In this document: positions 36,311 to 48,979 of the stretch, in pieces
How positions within the stretch are numbered: the stretch's first letter is position 1
How the letters are laid out: every line of letters begins with the position of its first letter
Assembly (NCBI RefSeq): GCF_030445035.2
Contig: NC_080677.1
Coordinates: 23,199,513-23,263,512, forward strand
Source of the DNA: Dasypus novemcinctus
Lineage: Eukaryota > Chordata > Mammalia > Cingulata > Dasypodidae
Direction of reading: 5' to 3'
DNA length: 64,000 nt
Made by a program: the position numbers and the translations under genes
The notes under the pieces: generated by a model
Told to the model about the DNA's origin: nothing
Database searches by the model: none
What the model saw: the letters and a program-made list of their open reading frames with translations, nothing else

Positions 36311-37564
36311 TTAGGTTGGTGCAAGAGCAGTTGTGGTTTGCCTTGTTCAAATTTGCCATCTGATATTAGCATACATATTTAAATAAGTGTGGTTATGTTA
36401 TATTTCATTTTAATGTGCATTTCTCGCTTTATGTTTTTTTTTGTTAATGACTTATTAGTTGATGTTTATTTTATATTATTTTAGACTATGGAAATAATGT
36501 TACATAAAAAGCAAATTCGAGCAATTTTCTTGAGTTCAAAATGGGTTGTAAAGCAGCAGAGACAATTCACAACATCAACAACCCATTGGCCCAGAACTGC
36601 TAACGAATAAACAGTGCAGTGGTAGTTTAAGAAGTTTTGCAAAGGAGATGAGAGCCTTGAAGATGAGAAGCGTAGTAGCCAGCCATTGGAAGTTAACAAT
36701 GACCAACTGAGAGTAATCATCAAACTGATCCTCTTAACAGCAGCACAAGAAGCTGCCGAAGAACTCAACGTTGACCATTCTACAGTCATTCGTCATTAAA
36801 AACTCAGTAAGTGGGTGCCTCATGAGCCAACCAAAAATGTTAAAAATCATCCTCTTGAAGTATCATCTTCTCTTATTCTATGCTCAAACAACAAATCGTT
36901 TCTTAACCATATTGTGATGTGCAATGAAAAGTGGATTTTATACAACTGGTGATGACCAGCTCGTGGATGGACTGAGAAGAAGCTCCAAAACACTTCCCAA
37001 AGCCAAACTTGCACCAAAAAAAGGTCATGGTCACTGTTTGGTGGTCTGCTCCTGGTCTGATCCATTACAGCTTTCAGAATCCTGGCAAAACCATTACATC
37101 TGAGAAGTATGCTCAGCAAATCGATGGGATGCACCAAAAACTGCAGTGCCTACAGGCAGCATTCACTGGTCAACAGAAAGGGCCCAATTCTTCTCCATGA
37201 CAATACCCAACCACCTATTGCACAACCAATGCTTCAAAAGTTGAAAAAATTGGGCTACAAAGTTTTGCCTCATCTGCCATACTCACCTCACCTCTTGTCA
37301 ACCGACTACCAATTCTTCAAGCATCTTGACAACTTTTTGCAAGGAAAACACTTCCACAACCAGCAGATGCAGAAAATGCTTTCCAAGAGTTCATTAAATC
37401 CTGGAGCAAGATTTTTACGCTACAGGAATATGCAACTTATTTCTCGTTGGTACATGTATTGATTGTAATGGTTCCTATTTTGATTAATAAGGATGTGTTT
37501 GAACCTAGTTATAATGATTTAAAATCCATGGTCTAAAACCGCAACTCCTTTTGCACCAAGCTAA
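36311..37564 (+). mobile_element. Mariner (Hsmar1-like) DNA transposon
   Basis: About 1254 bp, near the full length of this family. Terminal inverted repeats TTAGGTTGGTGCAA (left) and, reversed, TTAGCTTGGTGCAA (right), with TA before the left end. The interior encodes a degenerate mariner transposase. This is a cut-and-paste DNA transposon of the Tc1/mariner superfamily, here in sense relative to the plus strand. Confidence 0.9.
36500..37470 (+). pseudogene. Mariner transposase, degenerate
   Basis: Recognisable in pieces: the helix-turn-helix region (ELNVDHSTVIRH near 36753-36790), then CNEKWILYNW near 36920-36947, then KVMVTVWWSAPGLIHYSF (37023 on), ITSEKYAQQIDGMH (37092 on) and VLPHLPYSPHLLSTDYQFFK (37263 on). 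Stops and frame changes separate them. Two catalytic positions are altered: the usual first Asp of the CDEKW motif is Asn, and the Asp of YSPD is His. It cannot be active. Confidence 0.88.
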
Positions 37565-38799
37565 ATACAAAATAACAGAGCATTTTGTCAGTAAAAAAAA
37601 AAAAGAGAAAAGGTCAAACCTTAAATAAAAAAAAAACTTGAAAAACCCTTTTGTCTTTTTAAATTAGTATTTAAATTTCAGAAACTACCAATGTCAACAG
37701 CAGAACACAGTTAAATCCGCATGTCGATTACTTTCTAGTTGGAATTTTTCCTATCCTTTTAGTTTTATACAAATTTATCTTTTCGTTGCAAATTTAGTTT
37801 AAAAATTTTTTCTAATTTAGTTGTTTTTAAACAATGAAAAGTCCATTATAGAAATTCTACAAGATAAACCCACATTATAGGAAAGTTTAACCTCAAAATC
37901 TATAGCAAAATATATATGATGACTACAGAATAAATGACAACTATATATATACATATACATACACAAAAATACATACATGTGTATGTACATCTAAGGGGAA
38001 AAATCTATACAAATTCAATAAATGACATTGATTTATTTTTTTAAGTTGCAATCAATACTTAAAAAGTAAAAGCTCCATATCCAAATTCAAGTTCCAAGTC
38101 AGTTTTTTTGAGAAAAATCCCAATTAACAACCACTGAACAAGGAAAACAAGCAAGAACTACTGAAATCATAAATCGAGTTTAGACAGACAAGATATAAAG
38201 ACCCTGGGAGGTGGTTTGGGGGTGGAAAGATATAAAGGCCCTGATTCATCTATGAGATTGACTAAAATTTCACTCTGTGGTACCCTGGGGATTTGAAACT
38301 CTCTACATTAAATTCAGTATCGTATTCTTACATTTAATCCATAGTTGCACTTACCAATAGGTAAAATTCTGTTCCATTTCTAAAAATAGTAAATCTGAGA
38401 AGCTGTTCGAAAGCACATTTTTATGCACAGTAAATGAAACATCAAACTCCCATCCCTTGTGATAAACAAGAAATGGCCCAAAGCCACTACACATCATTTT
38501 AATCATACTGAAAATTTTTCTTAAAAAAAAAAAAAAAACAACAACTTGTTTCCCATGCAATTTTCCTTCAAGGAGATGGGAAGAATGTGATATTATGAGA
38601 ATTACTGAAACTTGGAGAGAGTCCAAAAGATCTAAAATAACAAAACTGGTTATAAGCTGACTAATTTCTTTTGAATTCACTGCAGAAAAGATTTCATTCT
38701 TCGCTGTCTTCCAGGAAAAACCTCCAGCAAGTTAAACTAGAATGATAAAAAATATATATTTTCAGGGAGAAGCTACATGAGTACTCAAAAGTCTATACA
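37565..38799. other. Intron with no recognised feature
   Basis: AT-rich, with a (TA)/(CA)-like patch at about 37940-37985 and several A runs. No gene or repeat family that I can name. Confidence 0.5.
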
Positions 38800-39930
38800 G
38801 TGTGTTGTATTTCTTTAATAATTTCATTGATATAATTCATATAACATGCAAATCACACATTTAAAGTATACAATTCAGTGGTTTTCAGTATATTCACAAA
38901 TATGTACAATCAACACCACTGCCAATATTAGAACATTTTCATCACCTCAAGAAGAAACGCTGTAAATATATCCTTTAGCTATCACCTTCCTACCCCTTAG
39001 CATCCCCCTCACTCCCACTCATGTATTTTCTATCTCTATATATTTCCCCATTCTGGACATTTCATATGAGTGGAATGGAAGCATTTAGTATGTAGTTTTG
39101 TGACTGGTTTCTCTCACTCAGCATAATGTTTCAGTTCATTCACATTGTAGCATATATTAGTACTTCCTTCTTTTTTATGGCTTAATAACAATCCATTGTT
39201 TGGATAAACCATAATTTGTTTATCCATTCGACTACTGACTATAGACACCTTGTTTATCCATTCAATTACTATGGACATAATGGATGCTTCTTCCTTTTGC
39301 CTATTATGAATAATGCTGCTATAAGTATTTGTATACAAGTTTTTGTGTGGACTTATGTTTTCATGTCTCTTGGGTATACATAGGAGTAGAATTGCTGGGT
39401 CTTATAATAACTCATATACTGTTTTCCAAAGTGGCTGGACCATTTTACAATCTCACCAGCAGTGTATGACAGTTCCACTTTTTCCACATCCTTGTCATAC
39501 TTGTTACTGTCTGACAATTTTTCTAGCCATCTTTATGGCTAGAAAATCACTGTGATTTTTATTTACATTTCCCTGATGGCAAATGATATTGGGCATCTTC
39601 TCATGTGCTCACTGACCATTTCTATATCTTCCTTGGAGAAATGTCTACTCATAGCCTTTGCCCATTTTTTAATTGGGTTATCTGTCTTTTTATTATTGAA
39701 TTGTAAGAGTTCTTTCTATATTCCTGACCAAATAAAACCTTAATGTATATTCTAGATACAAGTCCTTTATCAGATACATGATTTGCAAATGTTTTCTCCC
39801 ATTCCACAAGTTGTCTTTTCACTTTCTCCATCTCCTTTGAATACAAATGGTTTTAATTTTGATGAAATCCAATTTATTTAATTTTTCTTTTGTTGCTTAT
39901 GCTTTTGATGTCATATCTAAGAATGCTCTG

Positions 39931-40150
39931 GAAGGAGTGGATGTGGCTCAAGCAGTTGAGCGACTTCTTCCCACATGGGAGGTCCCAGATTTGGTTCCTG
40001 GTGCCTCTTAAAAACAACAACAAAAACAAACAACAACAAACAAACAAAAAAAAGCCAATTCAGGGGAGCCAATGTGGTTCAGTGGTTGAGTACTGGCTTC
40101 TCACATGTGAGGTCCCAGTTCAATCCCCGGGCCAGGTACCTCAAAAAAAA
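39931..40150 (+). mobile_element. Short DAS-type SINE dimer
   Basis: Two tRNA-like monomers (GGAGTGGATGTGGCTCAAGC at 39935 and GGGGAGCCAATGTGGTTCAG at 40063) joined by an A/CAA-rich linker. Duplication AAGAATGCTCTG (39919-39930) and AAGAATGCTTTG (40151-40162) brackets both monomers together, so they moved as one unit. Confidence 0.9.
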
Positions 40151-40831
40151 AAGAATGCTTTGCCATTCTTTTGGTAAAAGAATGAAGAAAAAATCCTCTG
40201 TTTTCTTCTAAGAGGTCACAGGTTTTGCTCCTGTATTTAAGTTCTCTGATCCATTTCGAGTTATTTTTTTATATGGTCTGATATAAGGGTCTAACTTTCT
40301 TTTCTATGTGGCTATCGAGTTGTCCCAGCACCATTTGCCGCAGACTGTTCTTTCTCCACTGAATGGTCTTGGCAGTCTCATTGAAAATCAGCTGACCATA
40401 GATGTATAAGTTTATTTCTAGATCTCTATTCTATTCCACTGATCTATGTCTATCCTTGTGCAAGTACCACATTGTCTTGACTACCACTGCTTTATAGTAA
40501 GTTTTGAATAAGTTTTGAAATAAGGTAATATGAATCCTCCCCTCCTACTTTCATTTGTGTTTTTCAGGATTGTTTTGGCTCTTTTGGGCCCCTTGAAATT
40601 CCATATGAATTTTAGAATCTGCTTGTCAATTTGTATAAAGAAGTCAGCTTGCATTCTGATGTGAATTGCAATGATACTATAGTTCAGGTTGGGAGGTACT
40701 GTCATGTTAACAATGTCAAGTGCTCAATCCATGAACCTAGCATGTTTTTCCATTTATTTAGATTTTAATTTCTTTCAAAAATATTTTGTCGCTTTCAGAG
40801 TATATATTTTGTACTTCCTTTAAATGTACTG

Positions 40832-41165
40832 CTAAGAACATGGATAAACTTTGAAATCATTATGTTGAGTGAAAGGTCAAACATAAAAGTAAAAATATTA
40901 CATGGTCCATTTACATGAAATACCTCAAATAAACAAATTCATAGAGAAAGTAGTTTAGATGTTACCAGGGACTGGGGGAGGAAGAATGGGGAGTTACTGC
41001 TCAATAGGCAAAGAGTTTCTGTTTGGGGTGATGGAAAGGTGGTGATGGTAGCATAACATTGTAAAAGTAATCAATGCCACTGAATTGTACCCTTAAATGT
41101 GATTAAAATAGTAAATTGTATGTTTTATATGTTATCACAATTTAAAAACTTTACAAATAAAAAAC
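40832..41165 (+). mobile_element. L1 3'UTR fragment inserted in the inverted L1
   Basis: 'aacatggataaactttgaaa', 'taccagggactgggggagg', 'gtttggggtgatggaaaggt', 'cactgaattgtaccctta' in plus orientation, opposite to the host L1. Confidence 0.7.
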
Positions 41166-42228
41166 TATATTGCCAACTATTTCATTCTTTTTTGTTATTG
41201 GGAATGGAATTGTTTTCTTAATTTCATTATTGGATGCTCATTCCAAGTATACAGAAATCTATTTGATTTTGTATATTGGGCTTGTGTCCTGCAATCTTAA
41301 CTCATTATTATTTCTGATAGATATTTAGAAGATTCCTTAGGATTTTCCATATATATGCGACCATGTCATCATGAACAGAGATAGTTTTCCTTTTTTGTTC
41401 TCTGGATGCCTTTTATTTCTTTTCCTAGCCTACCTGCCCTGGTTGGAACATTCATTACAATATTGAATAGAGGTGGTGAGAGCAAACTCCTTGTTTTGTT
41501 TCTGATCTTAGGGGAAAGACGTTTAGTCTTCCACCATTAGGTATTATGTTAATTACAAGTTTATCCTAAATGCTTTGTATCAGGTTGAAGGAGTTTCTTT
41601 CTATTCCTAGGTTATTGAGTGGTTTTATCATCAAAGGATGTGGGATTTTGTCATTTGCTTTTCTTACATCTATTGTGATGGTCATATATTTAGTTTTTTA
41701 TTCTACTGTATGATGTATTAGGTTAATTGATTTTCAGATGTTAAACCAATCCTGCATCCATGAGATAAATCACACTCATGATATATAATTCCTTTTATAT
41801 GTTACTAGATTCAGTTTGCTAGAGTTTTGCTGAGCATTTTTGTGCCCATATTCATAAGAGATATTGGTCTATAGTGACTTTTCCCCCTTGTGAATACTTT
41901 TCCTGGTTTGGGGATTAGGATAATATTATGTGCAAAGAATGAGTTAGGAAGTGTTTGCACCTTTTCTATTTTTCGGAAATGTTTGTGAACAATCGGTATT
42001 AATTCTTCTTTGAATGTTTTGTAGAATTCAATAGTAAAGCCATCTGGGCCTGGGCTTTTTCTTTTTGCTCTTTTTTGATTTACTTGAATTTTCTGAGTAC
42101 TGATTTCAATCTTTTCACATGTTATAGGTCTAATCAGATTGTCTACTTCTTGAATCAGTTTCAGTAGTTTCTGCCTTGCAAGGAATTTGTCCCTTTCATC
42201 TAAGCTATCTAATTTGTTGACAATTGTT

Positions 42229-42638
42229 TTGTTTTTTAAAAGATTTATTTATTTATTTATCTCCCCTCCCCTCCCTGCCACCCCGGCTGTCTGTTCTGTG
42301 TCCATTTGCTGCGTCTTCTTCCTTGTCCGCTTCTGTTGTTGTTGTCAGCAGCATGGGAATCTGTGTTTCTTTTTGTTGCGTCATCTTGTTGTGTCAGCTC
42401 TCTGTGAGTGCGGCACCATTCCTGGGCAGGCTGCACTTTCTTTCGTGCTGGGCAGCTCTCCTTATGGGGCGCACTCCTTATGCGTGGGGCACACCCCTGC
42501 GTGGCAGGGCACTCCTTGCACGCATCAGCACTGCGCATGGGCCGGCTCCACACGGGTCAAGGAGGCCCAGGGTTTGAACTGTAGACCTCCCATGTGGTAG
42601 ACGGACGCCCTAACCACTGGGCCAAGTCCGCCACCATC
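42229..42638 (-). mobile_element. Long DAS-type SINE, reverse orientation
   Basis: Tail complement AAGATTTATTTATTTATTTA at 42241, body and head complement ending GGCCAAGTCCGCC. Perfect duplication TGTTGACAATTGTT at 42215-42228 and 42639-42652. Inserted within the inverted L1. Confidence 0.92.
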
Positions 42639-43040
42639 TGTTGACAATTGTTCATAAGTATTCCTTTATAGTCCTATTTGTAAGTTCATTGTAATGTTCC
42701 TGCTTTAATTTCATATTCTAGTAACTTGAGTTTTCTATTTTTCTTGGTGAAACTAGCTAAAGGTTTGTCAATCTTGTTGTTCTTTTCAAAGAACCAGCTT
42801 TTGGTTTTGCTGATTTCTTCTATTGTTCTTTTCTTCTTTTAGTAATTTCTGCTCTAATATTATTATTTCCTTCCTTCTGCTTACTTTTAGTTTTCTTTTC
42901 CCATTGTCTTAAGGTTGAAGGTTAAGTTACTGATTTGAAATCTTCTTTCTTAATATAGGCATTTCACAGCTTCATTTGTTGTTTGCCCTTAGGAGCATTC
43001 CAAGGGCTTTAAAGAGTTGTTTCTAAAATTTTTTTCAAAT

Positions 43041-44250
43041 AATTCCCATCAATTTCACTAGGGAGCGAGTCAGCAGAGCTCTTCACATTGTCATGTTGGA
43101 GGTTGATCTTATGTTGTATTTTTGAAAATACTTTTTTTGAGCTTGAACATGGATAAGTCAGTTTAGTGTTTCAAATATGTAAACTTCTGAGAACATTGTG
43201 AAAGAATATTATAAATAGGAGAAACAGAAGAAACATTCTCACCACTTCAATTTGACAGTGCAAAAACTGTAAACAATACAATTCAGACTCCCTGTTCAAC
43301 CAAGTGATAATGGGCCCCAGCCTATGCTCAGAAAAGGTGAAGGGAAAGGAAGAAAAATAGGAAAGGTATTATTATGAAAGAACTGGTTTACACTACCATA
43401 ATTTGGATCTTATACGACTTAATGTTATTTAATCAATACTACTACTCTGATGCTACTTAATAGTCCAGTTCCTTTTGGTAGAGAGATGGTAGAGGTACAC
43501 TCATTGGATGCCTGAATTATGCTGAGTTATTTATCCAAAGAAAAAAATTTAAGATTAATTAAAAACACCTGCAGCTGACAATGACACATGTATCTACTCA
43601 AAATGACAGAGGAAGTACAAAGAACAAAATAAGGGAGTACAAACTGGCTGTACTAACAGAATCATAAGATCAGACCAATGTCCAGATTACTTAGATCTTA
43701 ACTCCTAGTAAGTAGTAGAGCAGTACTGATACGATTCCTTAAACAGAGTAACTGTAATAGCCAAGAAGAGGCAGAGTACATTTATCAAAGGAATAAAAAG
43801 CACATGAGAACACTTGTAATTCAGATTTTTTTTCAACCTTTTCCACCAGACTTATAGCAAATAACATCTCTGGGGTTTCTTAAAATATGTCTAAGCTAAT
43901 TGTTATGTCTGTTTCACCTTATCTGGTGATTCAATGAGTGGCAGAAAAAAAGAAAGAAAGCTAAATTAGCCACACTCAAACATCAAATCATGATGGAAAC
44001 CCTGTTCCTTTCCATGAAGCAGGTAAAATCCTTAGGGTTGAGGAAGTAAAGGAGTAAAATCATTGTGAGCTTATCTGAGACTTTAAAAAGGTTTTTTACA
44101 AGACCCTTTTACATGGAATTTGGGACTTTACATTTGATATAATACATGTTTTTAATAGAGATAAGGATTGGTAAAGATTGGTAAAATATGAATGCAAAGT
44201 TGAGTAATAATAAACAAAAGAAAAAGTATCAGACACATCACGGTACTGAC
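43041..44250. other. Intron with no recognised feature
   Basis: Ordinary AT-rich intron up to the septin exon. I see no repeat family with enough signal to name. Confidence 0.5.
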
Positions 44251-44385
44251 CCATGTCCCGAAGGAGCAATGAAGTATAAACAACATTGCACCCTGTTGTC
44301 AGGCATCTGTCGTCTGTTCACTCGAGATTCTGCATTTAGGTAGTCCTCAAATTTACTATCAATGTAGTCGATGACAGGCTGCCAA
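44251..44385 (-). CDS. SEPTIN7: Septin-7 GTPase-domain exon (switch II to core strand)
   Basis: 135-bp exon completing the split Cys and ending with GG of a split Gly. It encodes [20 protein letters not shown] then [20 protein letters not shown] and PSGH. The segment covers the helix after switch II and the conserved septin strand CCLYFI.P.GH. Acceptor TCTGTAG, donor GTCAGTAC; the donor is the weakest of the set at position +3 but still GT. Confidence 0.96.
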
Positions 44386-44689
44386 CTACAGAATGCAAAT
44401 AAAAATCAGCATATGAATGCACAACTGACGACTGTTAAACAGCAATAATTATTATCAGTATTTTTAAATAAGCAAAACCAATTTAACAGGTGGGAAATAT
44501 CTCAAATTATTCTACACTTATGACTTATGCAAAAACTAGAAGTTTAAAAAATCACGTTAAGTTAGGATGATTGAAAATAATTTACACAAATTATTCAAAG
44601 TACAGTTAAGAAGGAAAAATTTTAAATTTCTAGTAATGATGAGTTCTTACATCTAGCTATGAATTGTTTTAGAATTGTATTTAAAAATA

Positions 44690-44822
44690 ATTTTATCATA
44701 GGTACTCTCTCCATTTATAGGAAAGGAAATGGGTTCAAAGAAGTTAAGTGACGTTTTTAGTATGGGGCAGAATTAGTACATGAACCCAATTCATATATTT
44801 AAAGTTCACTGACCTCTGCTAG
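44690..44822 (-). repeat. MIR SINE fragment
   Basis: Reverse MIR pattern 'tccatttataggaaaggaaa', 'gaagttaagtgacgttttt', 'atgaacccaattcat'. Lies in the 508-bp intron. Confidence 0.5.
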
Positions 44823-44893
44823 GATGAAAAGTTTTTTCCCTACTCCCCTCTCCCCGATATATTGGAAAGCATGGAGGACAAATGTCTTCTTAC

Positions 44894-44994
44894 CAATTAC
44901 TATTATCGACTGCATCTCCAAATCCTGGGGTATCAACTATTGTGAGTAGCAACTGAACACCACCTTCTTTGATTAAAACTTTGGATTGTTCCAC
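44894..44994 (-). CDS. SEPTIN7: Septin-7 exon with DTPG (G3) motif
   Basis: 101-bp exon starting on a full codon (Val) and ending with two bases of a split Cys. It encodes [20 protein letters not shown] followed by [17 protein letters not shown] is the septin G3/switch II motif that contacts the gamma-phosphate and Mg2+. Acceptor TTACAG, donor GTAAGAAG. The 508-bp intron that follows is the shortest in the gene. Confidence 0.96.
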
Positions 44995-46324
44995 CTGTAA
45001 GAGTCATCAGTGCAGATATAAGATATTAATAGCATACATGGCATTAATGGTTTGACCAACAAAGGTAAGACGTTGGGAGAGAAATGTTTATCAAAACAAC
45101 CTAGAAAGCTTTTCCCAAACTAAATCAACCAACCACTGCATTTCCTTTAGAATCAATTTATTGTGGGCATTGGAAATTCTGCATACATTAAAAAAAAAAA
45201 GTGCACATATGCAAATAGTATACCAGTCTCTTAACAAATTCATACTAGTTTTATGGTTCATACTTGGTATAAGGAAGGAAACAGGAACTGATAAAAATAG
45301 TAATAACTATTAATGTCATAAAATACTTATAAAACACATCTACTAATAACAAATAAGCAATGTGCTTGAATGGTTCAGTAATTCATAGTAATTCAGTGTG
45401 ATTAATCAGATAAGTACACCTAATCTACTATTTATGGTAAATGTTTTCCTGGACTAACTCCATCTGGTTTGGTCCAAACCAGTAGTCCAAATGAACTTAT
45501 AACGATTCCCAAATCTTTCTGAGCATGGCTATAATTATTTACACTTGTGTTTATGTTATGGAAAAGATCCAATTCTCTTCTCAAATGTTAATACTGCATA
45601 TTTTGGCCAATTCAATTAGCAAAGTCCAGGCAGTTAAAAAAAGAAAAGTATGCTGGTATGGTAAAACCCTATTAATTCTGTTTTAAATCTTCACTTTTAT
45701 TTAGAATCAACCAAAAATGTTTTGGTTGAGAAAGGGTATTGGACTTAACAACATTTCCTGGTACAATCTAAGACTTTCTATAACCCCAAGCTCTACATCA
45801 GAAGGTCTCTATCATTCATCCTGGCCACATGCTTCTGTTAAATGTAAACTATCAGTTTTCATGAGTCCAATGTAAAAGAAACACTGACTCAAATAAGAAA
45901 GGGTAGTAATTCTCCTAGAAAAAGATAAGCTTTTCTTCAATGCATAAGTGTATCAAGTACTTACTAAGGCTAATGGCTCCAGATGTGCTGAGTGTTAAGT
46001 ACCATAAGATAGAACAAATTAAGTACTACCAGGTTCAAAGGAAAAATGTGAAAAGCATAGAAACGTGAAAGTCATGTGAAAAGCAACTTTAACCACTTAT
46101 GCTGATTAACAGAAGTCTAGAAAGGAAAAGTGACTAATTTCTAGGTTTAAAAATTTTGGTGTACCTTTAGAGATTACAGAAATGTCTTTCCAAGTCCTTT
46201 TGGCATTTTTTTTGCATTGCTAGCTGATGCATGAAGAAACTGAGGGGCTGGGACTAAGATTGTTGAGCAAGAAAAGTGTACAACAACAAAGTCCATTTTT
46301 GTGATAAAAGAAATGTTCTATATC

Positions 46325-46455
46325 TACACTGTCCAAATTGATAGCCACTTACCCATGTGATTACTTCTAGCCCTTGAAATGTGGCTAGTATGACTGAAGA
46401 GTTGAATTTTTCATTTAATTTAAATTATATTTAATTTAAAAAGGCACATGTGGCT
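46325..46455 (+). repeat. hAT-type non-autonomous transposon fragment
   Basis: Starts 'acactgtccaaattgatagc' and has 'cccttgaaatgtggctagt', 'ttaatttaaattatat' and 'gcacatgtggctagtgacta', the palindromic style of a MER3/MER33-like hAT element. Exact family uncertain. Confidence 0.4.
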
Positions 46456-48829
46456 AGTGACTAAACCAATTAAGTTTTTTGTTATTGTTAGGAGGAAAAA
46501 GAAATTTTTTCATCTTTTAAAAGTAAAAAGAAAATTGCCTGATATTTGGACATGCATATCCATGGAGGGATGTCTTATCTTTAAGATATTTATCTACCAA
46601 ACACATACAGCTGGCAACCTGAATATTAAATATTAATGTCTCCATAATAAACATTAATATAAGAGTTCTAATATTCTCTGATCATCTTGGGTATCATAAA
46701 TGGATGTACCTCACATGGGAGACTATTGTTTTACACCATGTAACTAAAACAGCACAATTTGTCTGGTACCAGAATATCTTAATAATCTAATAAAACTGGG
46801 GAGGAAAAATACCTCAGAGTATATAATCAGACTCATCGGTATTAGATTATCAAAACTGGAAAAACGTTAAGTGACATTATCTCATTTCACTTAGGAAGTT
46901 CATGTTTTATTTATCTGGTAGTCCTCTAAGCAAAGGACGATCTGGTCATATCTAACTTCTCAATAAATTCTGAATTCATCTCCTTCATAAAAACTGGTCA
47001 CTAATTTGTGGTAGCCAAACATGAGGCAGAAATATCCTAAAATAATCATTCCACTCCTTTATCTAATAATTCTTTTAAACGATATATACTGTATATTAGA
47101 AACTGATAAGAAATAAAAATGTGTCCTACATGACTCATCTCCCAGTTTTACTCCAAATTATTTCTGGCTCCCTTATTACTAAAGAGCCCATTTCTCCCTT
47201 TAGTAATATATTGCACATCATAACAAGAAAAGGTGTTTTCTTGTTTAAATAAATTAATTTTAAAAAACAACCCTCAGTTCAATGGCTTAATTGTTTGTTA
47301 TTGACTTGTTATGAAAAATGAAGATCCTATGTTATACCCTTTAAAGATTGTTTATAAAGCTTCTTCTCCTCTCTGGCATATGGAATGGTATAGTACCCAT
47401 ACATGGTCAAATACAAAGCAGTCAGCAACACATGGAAAAGATCCAGAAAACCTAACTGTAAACTAGTGCCATTCACAGGCTCCAACTGTATCATAGCATC
47501 TGATTTTACAAGTATCCTCATGGGATCCATGGAAAACAAATTAGTTCAAGTTCAGGAATTTCAGACTTTTCTTAACAAATCTATTCCAAATGGCCATTTT
47601 CCCATGCACTTTATTTAAGCAGGTCACATCAGCATATTTTATGGCATCACTCAGAGTTCTCTAAGATTAAATGTATAATTTAATCTGAAGGAATGAATCA
47701 ATGGCATTTTTAACTGTTTCTCCCTGAAAAACAAAACAAAACACTAAAGCTCATTTTATTTTTTATGTGTAATTACTTTAATGGGGCCTCTTCGGCTTCC
47801 TAGATTCTTGAAATCTAAGGCACTCTTCGAATACTGTTCAGTTTTTTAATCTGGGCAGGGGTGGAGGAGAGAGAACAAAACCTTCAACATCTGTTATACA
47901 GATTCATAACCTAAAGACTGCTAAATACACTAACCTTTTCTAATCTCATGTTTAAGAGTTATCGACTGGGATAGACAAATTTAAGCATCTCTATGTTATT
48001 ACTTCAATATAAGTTGATCCTGTTTTCTGGTTTTACTTAGCTCTATATAATTTTGAAGAGAGGATTAAATTTTTCTTTCAAGAGCTCTTCCCTTCCCTTG
48101 TTCCCTCAGCAGGTGGCATCATGACCAAGGCTCTGAAGAGACTTGAACAGCATGAGATAATCTTAGCTCAAACACAAGAATTACCCATTTCAAATATTTA
48201 ATGATTCAAAACACAAACAGCAGCCTAAATGCTTCATACTCCACATAAAACTGAAAGAGGCAATGACCAATGGCAGAATAGTTATGCCTAAAGACTACTT
48301 GTTCCTCATCGTAATCCAAAACTAGCTTACTGTGAAGAAAATTGATCCAGTGTTCCAGCTGTGAGTTCTACTCTCTAAACAAGTACACCTCATTCTCGGC
48401 CCCTTACATTAAGACCTTGAAGTACCTTGCCCCTTTAATTTTCAATTAGTAACCAACTCCCCTAAACCCCCCCTTTTTTTTAATGCTTTCCAGCTCAGAT
48501 CCATTCTGGATTGATACTACCATGCACCGTTAATATTTATGACCTCCAACATCAACAAGAATTTCCCTGCTGCTTGATAATCCTTTTATGTGCTTAGTCT
48601 CATTTCATGTCTCTCTATTTCTCAATATGGCTATTTCAAATGTTTAATCATCTTCCCAGGCCCTCTATTGTTCTGCCTGTCACCATGTTCAGCAAAGTAC
48701 CTCACCTCTACTTCAAAAATGAAGCACCATCAGAACCAATGAAAATGTTCCCAATCCTTCTTCTGCATACTCAGAAACAATGAGAATGTTGTAACTCACA
48801 AGCCTTAATTTACATGGAAGGAAGGAGGT
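46456..48829. other. Intron with no recognised gene
   Basis: No exon, RNA gene or repeat that I can name with support. Short ORFs, for example on both strands at 47330-47620, overlap each other and have no family features. Confidence 0.5.
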
Positions 48830-48978
48830 AGGGGAAGGCAGCCTTAAATAAGGCTGCAGCCCACCCCAGCAAGTATCTTGCCTTGAGCACACTGGCTCTC
48901 AAGTCTCGAGTGTGTACTCTTGTTTTCTTTTGTTTCTCAATAAACTCTTTACTTACTTGCTTAAAAAAAAAAAAAAAA
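48830..48978 (+). repeat. LTR-like 3' end with poly(A)
   Basis: 'gagtgtgtactcttgttttc' and 'ctcaataaactctttactta' resemble the R/U5 end of a retrovirus-derived LTR, and an 18-A run follows (48962-48979). Such a tail suggests a retroposed transcript that ended in this LTR. Left border not clear. Confidence 0.35.
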
Positions 48979-48979
48979 A

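Larger units (their letters stand above)
38800..43040 (-). mobile_element. Old L1, inverted, with nested insertions
   Basis: The plus strand reads the complement of L1: 3'UTR words on the left ('tatcacataacatgc'-like, 'ttcatatgagtggaatgg', 'aatgctgctataagtatt', 'agaattgctgggtcttat'), then ORF2 complement ('tgtcccagcaccatttgcc', 'gggcctgggctttttc'). It is interrupted by a SINE dimer (39931-40150), another L1 tail on the opposite strand (about 40832-41165) and a long SINE (42229-42638). Confidence 0.85.
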
